Origin: Dallia pectoralis
Taxonomy: Eukaryota > Chordata > Actinopteri > Esociformes > Umbridae
NCBI GenBank assembly: GCA_029465975.1
Contig: CM055756.1
Span: forward strand, 2,025,601 to 2,089,600
Reading direction: 5' to 3'
Length of the DNA: 64,000 bases
A model generated the notes under the pieces. That model was given only the letters and a program-made list of their open reading frames with translations. It did not search any database and was not told the origin of the DNA. Made by a program: the position numbers and the translations under genes. This document shows, piece by piece, positions 48,801-59,700 of this stretch. Position 1 is the first letter of the stretch; every line of letters starts with the position of its first letter.

Positions 48801-50614
48801 GACACCTAACCCCAGCTGCTCCTGGCGAGCCTGCAGTCGCCTTGCATGGTAGACGCGGTCGTCAGTGTATGAATGAGTGAATGAGACGCAGGATCTGTAA
48901 AGCGCTTTGGATAAAAGCGCTATATAAAAGCGCAGCATTTACCATTTATTTACCATTTATAATTGGTGATATAAACCAGTTACCCACCAAATTAGAGTCG
49001 TTAAAAGTGATATGATGTCATACCTGTGGTATAAAGTCTTTGCTATTAAGAAAATTAAATAATGTATGTTTTTATGTGAAATGCAATTGTTTCATTCTGT
49101 ATAATGCCAGTCACTGTCATCACTTATATCTTTCCTTTCCACATCCTTAACGTTTTTGACAAACAGCTGAGACAAACTGTAATTATTTGGTTCATTTTGT
49201 CTGGCCAGCATCTAACGGACCATCTTAAAACTTACTTTAAGATGACATTTGCTTAGGGTTTATGGGTTTCATTTATATGACACTTTGTGGATACAGGCAC
49301 CAGATTTCCCCCTTCCCTGTGTTAGTCATTTGTTTTTGTGCAACATGTCATGAGTAAATTATCTGTAATGTTGGAATACTACTGTTGGATCTAATAATCA
49401 CAATCGATGCAGGTGTCAATATAATTTACTAGTGCTGCCAGTACCCTTAAAAGCTCAGGGAACTTGTAGCTAAAGCAAATACTATATCCATCAATGCAAA
49501 TCCATTATTAGGTGGTGATCAATTCAAGTCTGTGCCACCTTGGAAATATGCATTGTTCACAATTGACACTTTAATATTCATTATATCTTTTAGTAAAACA
49601 TATAGCAAGTAAACTGAGCTCAAGGTCCTTACCAAGTCTATACTGGAATCCTGATAGCAATGGAATTTGCAGCAGTGAGGGTCTTTCCTGTAAATAAGCA
49701 GTACCACGATCACCACAAAGAACACCAGCGAGGAAACTAATCCAAAACAAGAAAGAAGAAGAAAAGAGTTAGAGCCCACTGTTATAAGCAATGTATGACA
49801 ATGCCAATTTCTTATGCAAAAATTAAATAATGCATTGCTGCAGAATAATGTGCCGTAATAGTTTGGTACTGTGTTCAAGTAATATGTTGTGGCTAATGAC
49901 CAAAGCATTTCCTGTTAGTAGGTCACAAATAGGACAAAAAATGCTGTGAAACACTAATTGTATGCTTTCAAATGGAACGATGTTGAAAATATATTTCAGT
50001 CTGTTCACAGAGATAATTGACTAAATGTTAGTTTCAGTCTTTTTTCCATTCTTCAAATTAACAGAATATTTAAGTCAACCATGTAATTAATCTTCTTTCA
50101 TGTCTAAGTGGAACACAGGCAGCTTGCAGATCATTCTAATAATATGATATTATTAAATATTTCATATCTACCAGGTGACAAACCATGATATTCAAAATAT
50201 CCTTAGTTATCACAACTGGATAGAGATTTAAAATGGTCAAATGATCCTGTGTTGCTGACTACATGCTGATGCAGCAGCTTCATAACTAAATCTATAGGAC
50301 AATGGTCCACATTTACTGGGGAAGGTGTCTACAACTTCACAATACTTTTGTTTTGTTGCAAGCGAAAGCGAAATTAAATAACTCGCACAACTTATTATAT
50401 TACCTGTCAATCTTCATTTTCATAACATGACAGCTGTGTTATTTACAAAATATGATTATATTGATAGTTCAGTTCCATGCATCAATGACACCATCAGTTT
50501 TAAAGAAAATGTGACATTTTGAGAGATTAAAAGCTTATACTTACATGTCGCCACAATGACTGTGAGTTGATCCGAGGTTAATGAGGGGATGGTTGGAGTT
50601 GCAGCGGTGGACAT
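36876..50614 (-). CDS. Single-pass membrane protein with three PY-type motifs and a C-terminal TLGSP array
   Basis: Exons 50614-50545, 49736-49633, 40284-40186, 40035-39865 and 37631-36876 join in phase (donors GTAAGT, GTAAGG, GTAACA, GTAAAA) to give 399 aa. A short Thr/Pro/Ser N-terminus without signal peptide precedes one membrane span (about residues 19-40, L-T-V-I-V-A-T-F-S-S-L-V-F-F). Then comes a Cys-rich juxtamembrane stretch (DPHCCKFHC) and a cytosolic tail with PPHY, LPSY and PPSY, the kind of sites bound by WW domains of NEDD4-type ubiquitin ligases. A basic block (R-K-K-D-R-Q-R-Q) precedes MMIADRFGL. The last exon then runs into about 38 pentapeptides TLGSP or TQGSP. A Met at 50638 is an alternative start. 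I do not recognise the family; the adaptor role is inference. Confidence 0.78.
36916..37497 (-). repeat. Coding 15-bp array, about 38 copies
   Basis: The unit is GATCCCAGAGTGGGC on the plus strand, with GATCCCTGAGTGGGC as the variant. On the minus strand they read T-L-G-S-P and T-Q-G-S-P. The variant copies cluster at the left end, which is the C-terminal end of the protein. The unit keeps all frames open, so long spurious frames appear on both strands. The minus frame is judged real because it continues the spliced PPSYEES exon. Confidence 0.93.
37632..39864. other. Intron 4 of the PY-motif gene
   Basis: No further exon recognised. Two poly-C runs are at about 38978-38990 and 39208-39217. 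A TATA-like CATATAAAAAC lies at about 39116. Around 39745-39835 is a short CCCCCTG/GGGCCCCC-rich piece that may be an old repeat. Nothing firm. Confidence 0.4.
40955..41632. repeat. 13-14-bp minisatellite, about 48 copies
   Basis: The unit is TTAAAATGGGACTG, with variants TTGGAATGGGACTG, TGAAATGGGACTG and TTAAAATGGGAGTG. The AAA and GGA forms are interspersed. It is in intron 2 of the PY-motif gene. Confidence 0.93.
41858..44213. mobile_element. DNA transposon, 2356 bp, with 28-bp inverted ends, superfamily unclear
   Basis: The left end CAGTGATTCTTGAGATCA plus GGGACAAAAC is repeated inverted as GTTTTGTCCCTGATCTC... to CACTG at 44213. A 4-bp ACTT flanks both sides (41854-41857 and 44214-44217). 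Copies of a GTTGACACCGTCAGA-type motif and its reverse complement are spread through the body, near 42050, 42400, 43412, 43433, 43458, 43630 and 43807. A degraded protein-coding stretch is at 42376-42852. The termini do not let me assign a superfamily. Confidence 0.85.
42376..42852 (-). pseudogene. Degraded transposon-encoded protein fragment
   Basis: An open frame of 158 codons inside the DNA transposon. It has a very basic Arg/Lys-rich helix (R-K-T-R-K-R-Y-S-R-E then K-L-D-K-Y-Q-K-E) and then F-K-R-S-L-L-F-H-H-A-M. The last motif resembles an N-terminal segment I associate with a repetitive protein family of fish genomes, probably a transposase or its accessory. The frame ends in non-coding-looking sequence and no catalytic part is seen. 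Confidence 0.45.
44214..46442. other. Intron 2 of the PY-motif gene, middle part
   Basis: I find no exon, tandem array or transposon end that I can support in this part of the long intron (40285-49632). Confidence 0.4.
46443..47625 (+). mobile_element. Dead Tc1-like transposon
   Basis: The ends are roughly inverted copies (TACTGTCAACTC...GTATTGGCAACC...AATTAAGACAAAGTGAA, and CACTGTTGCTTCATTTCATTAAGGGTGCCAACATTC in two parts at the right). Inside, from 46821, the plus strand begins M-R-K-T-K-E-L-S-A-E-R-R-H-K-V-V-V-L, like the start of a Tc1 transposase. It meets a stop within about 22 codons. The remaining ~700 bases are frame-broken. Ends are approximate. Confidence 0.7.
48464..48683. repeat. 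36-bp tandem repeat, 6 copies
   Basis: The unit is ATTGTGAAGTGCATGGAT plus GCAGAACTTATATTGGCC, with GTGCCTGG in two copies. It lies in intron 2 of the PY-motif gene, directly beside the SINE. It keeps frames open on both strands but is not coding. Confidence 0.93.
48700..48960 (+). mobile_element. tRNA-derived SINE
   Basis: The head resembles a tRNA, with an A-box-like TGGCTCAGTGGG and a B-box GGTTCGATCC (about 48753). The body follows, then a 3' part AAAGCGCTTTGGATAAAAGCGCTATATAAA found in several fish SINEs, and a short ATTTACC repeat tail. This is a SINE by structure; the family name is not determined. Confidence 0.8.
48961..50544. other. Rest of intron 2 and intron 1 of the PY-motif gene
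   Basis: Apart from exon 2 of the PY-motif gene (49633-49736), this AT-rich stretch shows no array, transposon or further exon that I can support. Confidence 0.4.
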
Positions 50615-50638
50615 CTCTGGTGAATATACTATATTCAC

Positions 50639-51829
50639 ATGTGGATCCTTAAATCAAAACAGTACGTTTTTATATTAAAAAAGTCTGATAAAATAGATGT
50701 TGTTTCTTTCCATATCTCCTGTCCCCTTTCATTGCAAGAGAGTCGACTACCGAACCAGAGCAGGACCAGGGAATCTCATCACGGAAACATGCCACAGTAT
50801 TTGAATCAAATGGCTCTGAGTCGCGCAATCAAATGCGGTGACGTCACTGAGCACCCGAGTACATGCAGTCTTTGTACTTTATGTGCACACGCACACGCAC
50901 GCACGCAGTCGCTAAGGAGGCAATTGGACTCATAGCACTTCAATGGCTACCTTCAAAATAATACGGTGACAACAAGTAAATGAGGAAGCAATAGGCAGAT
51001 TTTGAAGTCTAGACCTTTCAGAAACATTTAACTCTTGGAAAGCCTTCTGTTGTGTCTATGACATTAAAATACGTGTTTGGAACCCAGGCCTAAATGTGAC
51101 AAGCACCCCCATAAGGTGATGGTTTCACCATGCTTGAAAAAACCTTCACATGTCACAGTAAACAGAATTATAGGTTATTTTGGATCACCACCATCAACTT
51201 GATAAATCGATAGACACACACAAGGCATAATGTAAATAGTTTAAAAAAAATGTACACGTGACCATGGAACTGCTTTCTCAACCTACCTGAATCAATGAAA
51301 CATGTAAACATTGATTTCATTCTAGTTTGGAATTCCAATATCAGGGTCCAACACAGTTAGAGGACATTGCATTCCAGATTTGGAGTTACAGGTTACCGTG
51401 GAGATGCCAGGGACAAGATCAACACAATGAGAGGGCACAGCCTGTTGGTAGCATTCAAAACTGCTTTCTGAAAAATAAGGGCTCCATGGCTTATAGGCTA
51501 CACATAGAAAATGTGAAAGAATATGTAAGAAAAAATAACTATAAAAGTTCCAGATGGATTTTCACAATGGTTTGGTGTATTAACTATACAGAAATAACTT
51601 TTTTTCTTTAGATCCAGCTCATATGAAAACATCAGTCAGTGTCTTCTCTAGTTTGATCAGTACAGGGGTCTGCAGGTGATTAAAACGTGAACTTGATGGA
51701 TGTCCTTACCCTGGGTCGGTTTCGATATGGAGTTCCACATCACAATACAAGTGATGATTTTAATGCATTTACATAAGAAATGACACAGGGTGGATGGGTG
51801 TCTTGCCAGTCTAACTGTAGCAACTACGT
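50639..51829. other. Spacer between the divergent PY-motif gene and xylt2
   Basis: Upstream region of both genes. A short alternating CA/CG run (ACACGCACACGCACGCACGC) is at about 50886-50908. No exon recognised. Confidence 0.4.
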
Positions 51830-51959
51830 TTGAGGACCAAACCTGACAAAATTTGAAATAAATGGATAAATTAATTTATACTTAATATAAATACATATTT
51901 TCTATGTATAAATATATGTTTTGATACTCATTTTTAATTGTGTCAGGTTTGGTCCTCCA
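51830..51959. mobile_element. MITE, about 130 bp
   Basis: Inverted ends TGAGGACCAAACCTGACA and TGTCAGGTTTGGTCCTCC enclose an AT-rich middle. TACGT occurs on both sides (51825-51829 and 51960-51964), a possible 5-bp target duplication. Superfamily unknown. Confidence 0.7.
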
Positions 51960-52119
51960 TACGTGTGGCAGCTAACTATATGCACAATAATAAACGATCA
52001 TTAACTGACGGTGACTATACAAACTGTTTAAAAATGATATGTCCTATATGGAAATGAGAGAAAAACTATTAAAACACTTGACTATTTTCAATGTTTTAAA
52101 AGAAAACGTAGTCTACGTC

Positions 52120-52190
52120 AGCTTGTGCGCGCGCGCCTCTCAGATTTGCCCCACTGGCACGCGCTCACGTGAACGAGGGTCGAAAAAATG
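52120..52190 (+). promoter_or_regulatory. xylt2 proximal promoter with TCACGTGA E-box
   Basis: A GC-rich stretch with alternating GC (52127-52135) precedes a palindromic TCACGTGA at 52165-52172, 16 bases before the start codon. TCACGTGA is the core of MITF/TFEB (CLEAR-type) sites. The start codon context AAAATGGCGGCC also matches a YY1 site, often found at initiation regions. Confidence 0.5.
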
Positions 52191-55100
52191 GCGGCCAGCG
52201 TCCGAGTGCAGAAGCTGCTCCGACGGTACAAACTGGCGATTGCCGCGGCGTTAACGATACTCCTGATTCAAGGGCTGGTGGTGTGGAGTCTGAGAAGTCT
52301 GGAAGAGGGAGAGGCTGAGGTGAGAAACATTAATATGACGTGCGGTCTCTTACGCTAGCGGTTATGGTTACGTTTGCTAGCGGGCTATGTGACGTTAGCT
52401 GCTCATTTATTAGCCGTTGGTTAACGTGCGTGGGCTATTTAATACATGTACTGTAACTTGCGACCAACAAATAAGTTAGTGTCTGTAACTAAAATAAAGC
52501 ATTTATGTAGCAAGCGTGGCTATTCACTTAACGCTAACTTTAATTAGGCAGTTATCATTCAAACCAATCAACTAGTTCGATGAACTAGCCGGTAAGTTTG
52601 ACCGAGAGCGAGAGTTTTACATTCTACCGTGCTGTTGTTGCTTAGTGACACTAATAGTGTGTAATGACTGTTGTTGTTTAGTGACACTAATAGTGTGTAA
52701 TGACTGTTGTTGTTTAGTCACACTAATAGTGTGTGATGACTGTTGTTGTTTAGTGACACTAATAGTGTGTGATGACTGTTGTTGTTTAGTCACACTAATA
52801 GTGTGTGATGACTGTTGTTGTTTAGTCACACTAATAGTGTGTGATGACTGTTGTTGTTTAGTGACACTAATAGTGTGTGATGACTGTTGTTGTTTAGTGA
52901 CACTAATAGTGTGTGATGACTGTTGTTGTTTAGTGACACTAATAGTGTGTGATGACTGTTGTTGTTTAGTGACACTAATAGTGTGTAATGACTGTTGTTG
53001 TTTAGTGACACTAATAGTGTGTGATGACTGTTGTTGTTTAGTGACACTAATAGTGTGTGATGACTGTTGTTGTTTAGTGACACTAATAGTGTGTGATGAC
53101 TGTTGTTGTTTAGTGACACTAATAGTGTGTGATGACTGTTGTTGTTTAGTGACACTAATAGTGTGTGATGACTGTTGTTGTTTAGTGACACTAATAGTGT
53201 GTGATGACTGTTGTTGTTTAGTGACACTAATAGTGTGTGATGACTGTTGTTGTTTAGTGACACTAATAGTGTGTGATGACTGTTGTTGTTTAGTGACACT
53301 AATAGTGTGTAATGACTGTTGTTGTTTAGTGACACTAATAGTGTGTGATGACTGTTGTTGTTTAGTGACACTAATAGTGTGTGATGACTGTTGTTGTTTA
53401 GTGACACTAATAGTGTGTGATGACTGTTGTTGTTTAGTGACACTAATAGTGTGTGATGACTGTTGTTGTTTAGTGACACTAATAGTGTGTGATGACTGTT
53501 GTTGTTTAGTGACACTAATAGTGTGTGATGACTGTTGTTGTTTAGTGACACTAATAGTGTGTGATGACTGTTGTTGTTTAGTGACACTAATAGTGTGTAA
53601 TGACTGTTGTTGTTTAGTGACACTAATAGTGTGTGATGACTGTTGTTGTTTAGTGACACTAATAGTGTGTGATGACTGTTGTTGTTTAGTGACACTATTA
53701 GTGTGTGATGATTGTTGTTGCTTAGTGACACTATTAGTGTGTGATGATTGTTGTTGTTTAGTGACACTAATATGTGTGATGATTGTTGTTGCTTAGTGAC
53801 ACTAATAATGCGTGATGATGTAACAAAGAACTTGTGGTAGTCTTAACTGGTAGTCTTAACTGGTAGCCACTTTTTCCTAATCATCATTGTGCCATGTAAT
53901 CACATGCAATCTGACATTATCAATGAAATGTCATAGTTTGATTTTCAATGATACAACATTGTGTGTGCCTACATGTTCACTTGAAAGATGGAGTTTCCAG
54001 CTGAACACATTGCCCTAGAATCTCCCATTTCTTCTTCAAATAAGGCTGTTGACAGTTTTTCTTTCACCCGTGGGCTGTCATTTGATAATTTGAGGCATTG
54101 ATACAGACGCAGTCAAGGAATGTGTGCTGAAAGAGTCTAAAGCTTCACTCTGTCGTGATGTTACATGTGTTGTGTGCTTGCCATATATTCCTTCAGACTG
54201 ATAGATCAAACAGAGCTATTTCACTAAGCCCTGCCTGCCCGGAGGGCCCCAGAGGAGACACAGTGTGAAGGGTGGGGGGTTGCTGCTTGACTCAATAAAT
54301 GCATATGTTCCAGTCAGTGTTAATGTGTGTTTGTGTGTGTGTTTGTGCTGTGGACTTCACTGGTGAACTTGATGTTATTTCTTGGATGAAACCAACTGTA
54401 AGCCCTTCTGGGCTTATTGTGATTACTTTCTAAGCTACACCCTTTGTCTCAAGCCATACCGTTTTGACTGTAGAGCCAAAGCCGAATGCAGTGCAAAGTG
54501 TTCAGTGGCGTTGATGTAACTCTCATTCCTAATTCGAAGCTGTCTGCCTGGTTGTGCTTGTGTGAACCCAGCCACATGCATCCTGTTTTAGCAGCCGTTG
54601 AAGAGGACTTGAGAAGAAGCGATGAAAGCCGTCCGTGCTCACCTGTCATATCTGGTCCTTTATATTGTGCTGCTGAGGCGTACCTGTTCGCTCTGCGTTG
54701 CCCGCTCGCTCTGCATTGCCCGCTCGCTCTGCGTTGCCCGCCCGCTCGCTCTGCGTTGCCCGCCCGCTCGCTCTGCGTTGCCCGCTCGCTCTGCGTTGCC
54801 CGCTCGCTCTGCGTTGCCCGCTCGCTCTGCGTTGCCCGCTCGCTCTGCGTTGCCCGCTCGCTCTGCGTTGCCCGCTCGCTCTGCGTTGCCCGCTCGCTCT
54901 GCGTTGCCCGCTCGCTCTGCGTTGCCCGCTCGCTCTGCGTTGCCCGCTCGCTCTGCGTTGCCCGCTCGCTCTGCGTCGCCCGCCCGTTCGCTCTGCGTCG
55001 CCCGCCCGTTCGCTCTGCGTCGCCCGCCCGTTCGCTCTGCGTCGCCCGTTCGCTCTGCGTCGCCCGTTCGCTCTGCGTCGCCCGTTCGCTCTGCGTCGCC

Positions 55101-56718
55101 CGTTCGCTCTGCGTCGCCCGTTCGCTCTGCGTCGCCCGTTCGCTCTGCTTTACCCTCATGGAGATGACGCCGCTGATACAGCTTAAACTAATTAGAAAGA
55201 AAATAATGAGGACTCCATGTTTTTTTGCCGTGATGGGGTCAAAAGTTTAATTGAAATCACTTTCTTTAATATAATAATATTGCCAAAAACATTAATCTTA
55301 AAATGTACCACCACTGAACAGAGTGTTTTAGGATGGTTCTTTGTGCTCCACCATCTACTGTTGTTTTTTTGTGCCTTATATGATGGTTCTCTGTATTCTT
55401 TTCTGAAACATATTCAGTGGGTCTCCACTGCTTTTTTAAACTGAGAAGCAGTTTGTGTTTGTGGTGTACAGGGCCATCAGTAGCTGGCTGGAGTGGTTTG
55501 GCTGTCTGTTTGGTACTTTTCCTTGTGGTGAATTTCCCAGACCACGGCCTCTCTACTCTGGGCTCTCTACTCTGCCAGTGGCGTGGTGAGGCCATGCCAT
55601 CAGGACAGGGGCTGGAATCACACGGCCCACTCTCTAATATTCTACCTTCGGAGTACATATTTTGGTGCCCTTTTGTAAGAATCTAATGAGAGGGTATGGT
55701 GAGCTGTGATAAAGTCTGCCTAGAAATGAAAGCTGTTGAAGGGTTTTCTGGTTTTTACGCAGCTACGTTTGGAAACGCCATTTCTTGTAGAACTGAGTAA
55801 GGTCTGTGGTTGTTTTTTTTTTCTTTCTTGTTATCACTCTTATACCTGAAGTGGCATTGTGGTGGTTTTGCATCAACATTTTTATGAAGAAGCGATTCCA
55901 TTCTTTTTTTACAGATACCGCCTAAAAGACGTTTCACATGCATTTCTTAATAAATGCAGAGAAGAAAAAAGGAACCCACAGTTCCTCAATCCATTTAAAG
56001 ATTGGACTGAGGATAAACAAATTGAAATGCATAATATAGACAAGACGTGTTTTGGACACACAAAGCAGATTGTCAAACGTAGAGGTCCTGGAATTTTTCC
56101 AATATGTTGGGGTTTTCGCAATAGGCAGATATCCGTAGGACAAACGGCCGTCTAGGGTCAAAGTACACTTCAATTCTCTCCTAAATATGGATTATGTGTT
56201 ATATGTAATAGGATTCTGATTATTAAGGCACTTCAGTCTGGTGTTTTGTAACAGTGCTTTGCAAGAGTCACATGTTTTCAGGGCTGCTAAGATTGTAACT
56301 CAGAAGGACAGGAAGACTGAACGGACGGCACTGAAACGGGGGGTGTCTGAGCAGACGGGCTGGACCGGGGGTGTCTGAGCGGACGGGCTGGACCGGGGGA
56401 GGGGGTCTGAGCGGACGGGCTGGACCGGGGGGGGGGTCTGAGCGGACGGGCTGGACCGGGGGAGGGGGTCTGAGCGGACGGCGCTGAAACGGGGGTCTGA
56501 GCAGCCGGCGGTGGGCCTGAGCGGCCGGCGCTGAAACGGGGTGCTGCCAGGGATGCCAGGGTGGGTCCTGATAAGGCCACTTGGTCGCTGGCCATCGGGG
56601 ATCTCATTGCGCAGCTCAGAGCGTGGCAGTCCTCCAATTCCTCATGCCAGCCTGCTTGCGGTTGCCCGTTTACCGTCTGAGGGTTCTAATTACTGGCCGA
56701 GGGTTTTTCCGTCTCTCA

Positions 56719-56757
<39 letters not shown>

Positions 56758-59700
56758 AGTGACCTGATAAAGTGCATTGGTATGAGCCATTCCACCAGAA
56801 ATTAGCGTCAACCTAATTCCTCGTGTCATGTGACAGTGTGCGGTCAGCGGTCGCGTTGTGCTCCGGTCCTTTTCCCCGGTATAACAGAAGTTCATTGTGG
56901 TCCTGTAGTGAATCTCAGCTTTCATTTGCCATCTACTGTGCCTTCTCGATACCCTGTCTTTCCAATATTATACTTCTTCCACAAAAGGCAGAGACGGGGC
57001 TAAAAATAACCTTGAGCTGAGACAAAACGCACAATAAACACGTTTCTCCTCTGGGGCTCCGGTTCTGTTGTCTGTTTTTTTTAATTCCCCGATCGTTAGC
57101 GGAGGGTGAATCAACACTTGTTTCGGAAATATACTTGCTCCTAATTTCGTTGTTGTGAAGGATGCGATGGCTTTAACACGTACCCTTGCTGACGCTCTCT
57201 CCCGCTCTCTCTCTCGCTCTCTCCCGCTCACACAGAGGAAAGTGCGGCGGTCCAAGCTCCCGGACCATGACAGCCAGGACGGCAAGCGAGTGGCGGGCAC
57301 CTGGGAGAGACAGACCGCCCTGTCTGTGAGGAGCGGTTCGAAATGGAACAGCAGCCTCTTTAGAACTGGGGGAACGGCTACGAATGACCCCCGAAAGGGT
57401 GCCAAACGCAGAGGGAAGCCCGCTGTCGGGGTGAAGTGGCCCCCACGTCAGGAGGGAGGTCTAGCTGCTGAGGGCGTGGCCCCTCACGACCCCTCCAGCA
57501 GCCGCAACTTCACGGAGCCACGCGGTGGAGGAGAGGGGGCGACCAGGCCACCACCCCAGCCCGTACCGTGGGAACCCGGCAGCGTTGAGGGTGCCCCCCA
57601 AGCACCCAACAGTGACTTTGTGCCAAAGTGTGACATCGTCGGCAAAGACGCCCTCTCGGCACTACACCGCGCTGGCTCACGGCAGTGCCGGCAGGAGATA
57701 GCCAACATTGTGTGTCAGCATCAGGCTGGGCAGCTTATGCCAGGGCCACTGCCGCAGTTCTGCCCGCAGCATGGTAAAACACACACACACACACACACTG
57801 ACGAATCAGTCGTAGAGGATTACGTCCTTTTGAAGCATCCTAATAACTTGGAACTTAAAACACACTTTTGTGCTGTGCTGGCACTTATCTTTTGTTGTCT
57901 TATGTTACTTCCCCAGGCCTGTCCAGCCCGGTCCAGACGGGCAACGAGTTGGACAATGACCTGTATCAGGTGGAGAACCCAGTCAGGGTGGCCTTTGTAC
58001 TGGTGGTCCACGGCCGAGCCATCAGACAGCTCCAGCGCCTCATTAAAGCGATATACCACCAGGACCACTTCTACTACATCCACGTGGACAAGGTAAATAC
58101 AGGCTAATGTGCCCTTAGCTGATGGGTATGGGTTTGTATTGGGTTCTCAGTTCTGGTGGCCAGTCTTGGTCTGGTTCTATTTGAGTACATATAAAGCGTA
58201 GTTTGCAGGGGTTTCTGTTGAGTTTGAATTCTAGCAAATATCACATGATCGTTACAGAGGAACTGGTATGGAGCAATATAGAACAATAGAATGATTCTGC
58301 TATTTTGTTCCACATGTGTTCCTTGTTCAAATTAGAAGGCCATATGCAGAACTCTGTTCTGGTTCTTATTTCGAGACGAGAGCTTTTACCTGGAGTGTTG
58401 TGCTTAATACTTAACAAGGTTGATGTGTGTTTTTCTGATGTAACCTTCAGTAACTTGCATAAGTGCATGAAAGAGTTGTTCTTATACAGATTGTTTTACA
58501 GAATTTGATCAAGCAACAATTTGGTACGGGTCAGACCTCTAAATGATCTATTTTATTGACTGCTGCAGAGCCAAAGTGCTCAGAGCTACAGCAATTCTGC
58601 AATAATAGTTCAGCACAAAATACTACAAAAATATGCAAAATAAAGTTGCCACAAGGAGAAGGAAAATGTTACGCCATGTTTCTGCTAACCTGATGTTTTA
58701 GCTTTACATGTTGTATTTGTTACTAAAGAACATAGCACATTGTTTCCAGTTAGAATAACATCTTTTGCTATAGCTATTATTTGCACAGTGACTAGAAGTC
58801 TAATATGAACTTGTGTTAGCATAATCAGGGGATCTCCTATCACTAAAACCAGTTTGCAATGATACTGATAAACACTGTCTAATGTTTCTAATGGCACGCA
58901 GAGGCTGTTTTAATACCATTTTTCAATAATTGAACTAGTAATGATGTAGTCCCACTTCTTCATTAGTTATTTGATACACTCAATTTCTATAATTTTATCT
59001 AAAAATACTGGAAAGCAGAACGTACTAAATGTACCATTATTGGACTTGGAAGTGCTACCCGTAAATGTGTTGATTAACTAGGAGTTGCCATAGAGACTGC
59101 CATAGACGCTAAGGGCCCAGCCCTCATCGATTGCTGGGAGGGGCAGAGGAAGGCATGGGGCTTGAGGGATGGTACATGATAGCGATTAGGTTCTGTTGGA
59201 GTTAGCACGCCAAACAGTCCTGATTCTGTCTGTCTGCCTTCCTAGCTGAGCGGGCCACACTCCTATTAGTCTGGAGCTGTTAGCTGTCGGCAGCAACCCT
59301 CCGGTTGTTTCTTTCTGTTTTTGATGTGTTGCTTTTCCAGCTCCCCCGTATCCATCTAAATGTTTAATTCTCTTGGTTTGGGGTTTTGAAGTAACCTCTA
59401 AGCTATGTTTTTATTATTTTCAGGGAATTTACAGCAGAACATGAACAGTAGTTAAACTACATCCACATACCTGTTTTAGATGTATTTGCCTTTTCCCATG
59501 TCTTAGCCCAAAATGTGGCATACTAGCCTTAAGGCTACTGTCAGACACAAACTTAAACTGTGTTCACTGGAATTGTCTGTTGGACATTGTAAAAAATTCT
59601 CACAGCTTTCTTTCCTCTCAGGCTTTTATAGATTTGCTCAGTAAAGGGAAAGGGGATAGAGACACTTTTTTGACGGTTTGTTTTTGTCTGAAACCTCCCA

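Noticed and set aside
50639..52187. Bidirectional promoter shared by the PY-motif gene and xylt2
   Set aside because: The start codons are about 1.6 kb apart and a MITE lies between; no shared core promoter is visible.
52645..53796. Open frame of 383 codons with a Cys-rich 12-residue repeat
   Set aside because: It is a 36-bp minisatellite in xylt2 intron 1. The unit is a multiple of three and has no stop in this frame, and a long frame exists on the other strand too. No splice sites or flanking coding sequence support it.
54449..55250. Long Arg/Ser/Ala/Cys-rich frames on both strands
   Set aside because: Product of the 18-bp CpG-rich array in xylt2 intron 1; several frames are open at once.
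55859..56155. 98-codon frame in xylt2 intron 1
   Set aside because: No homology recognised, no matching splice phase to xylt2 exons, and composition like the surrounding intron.
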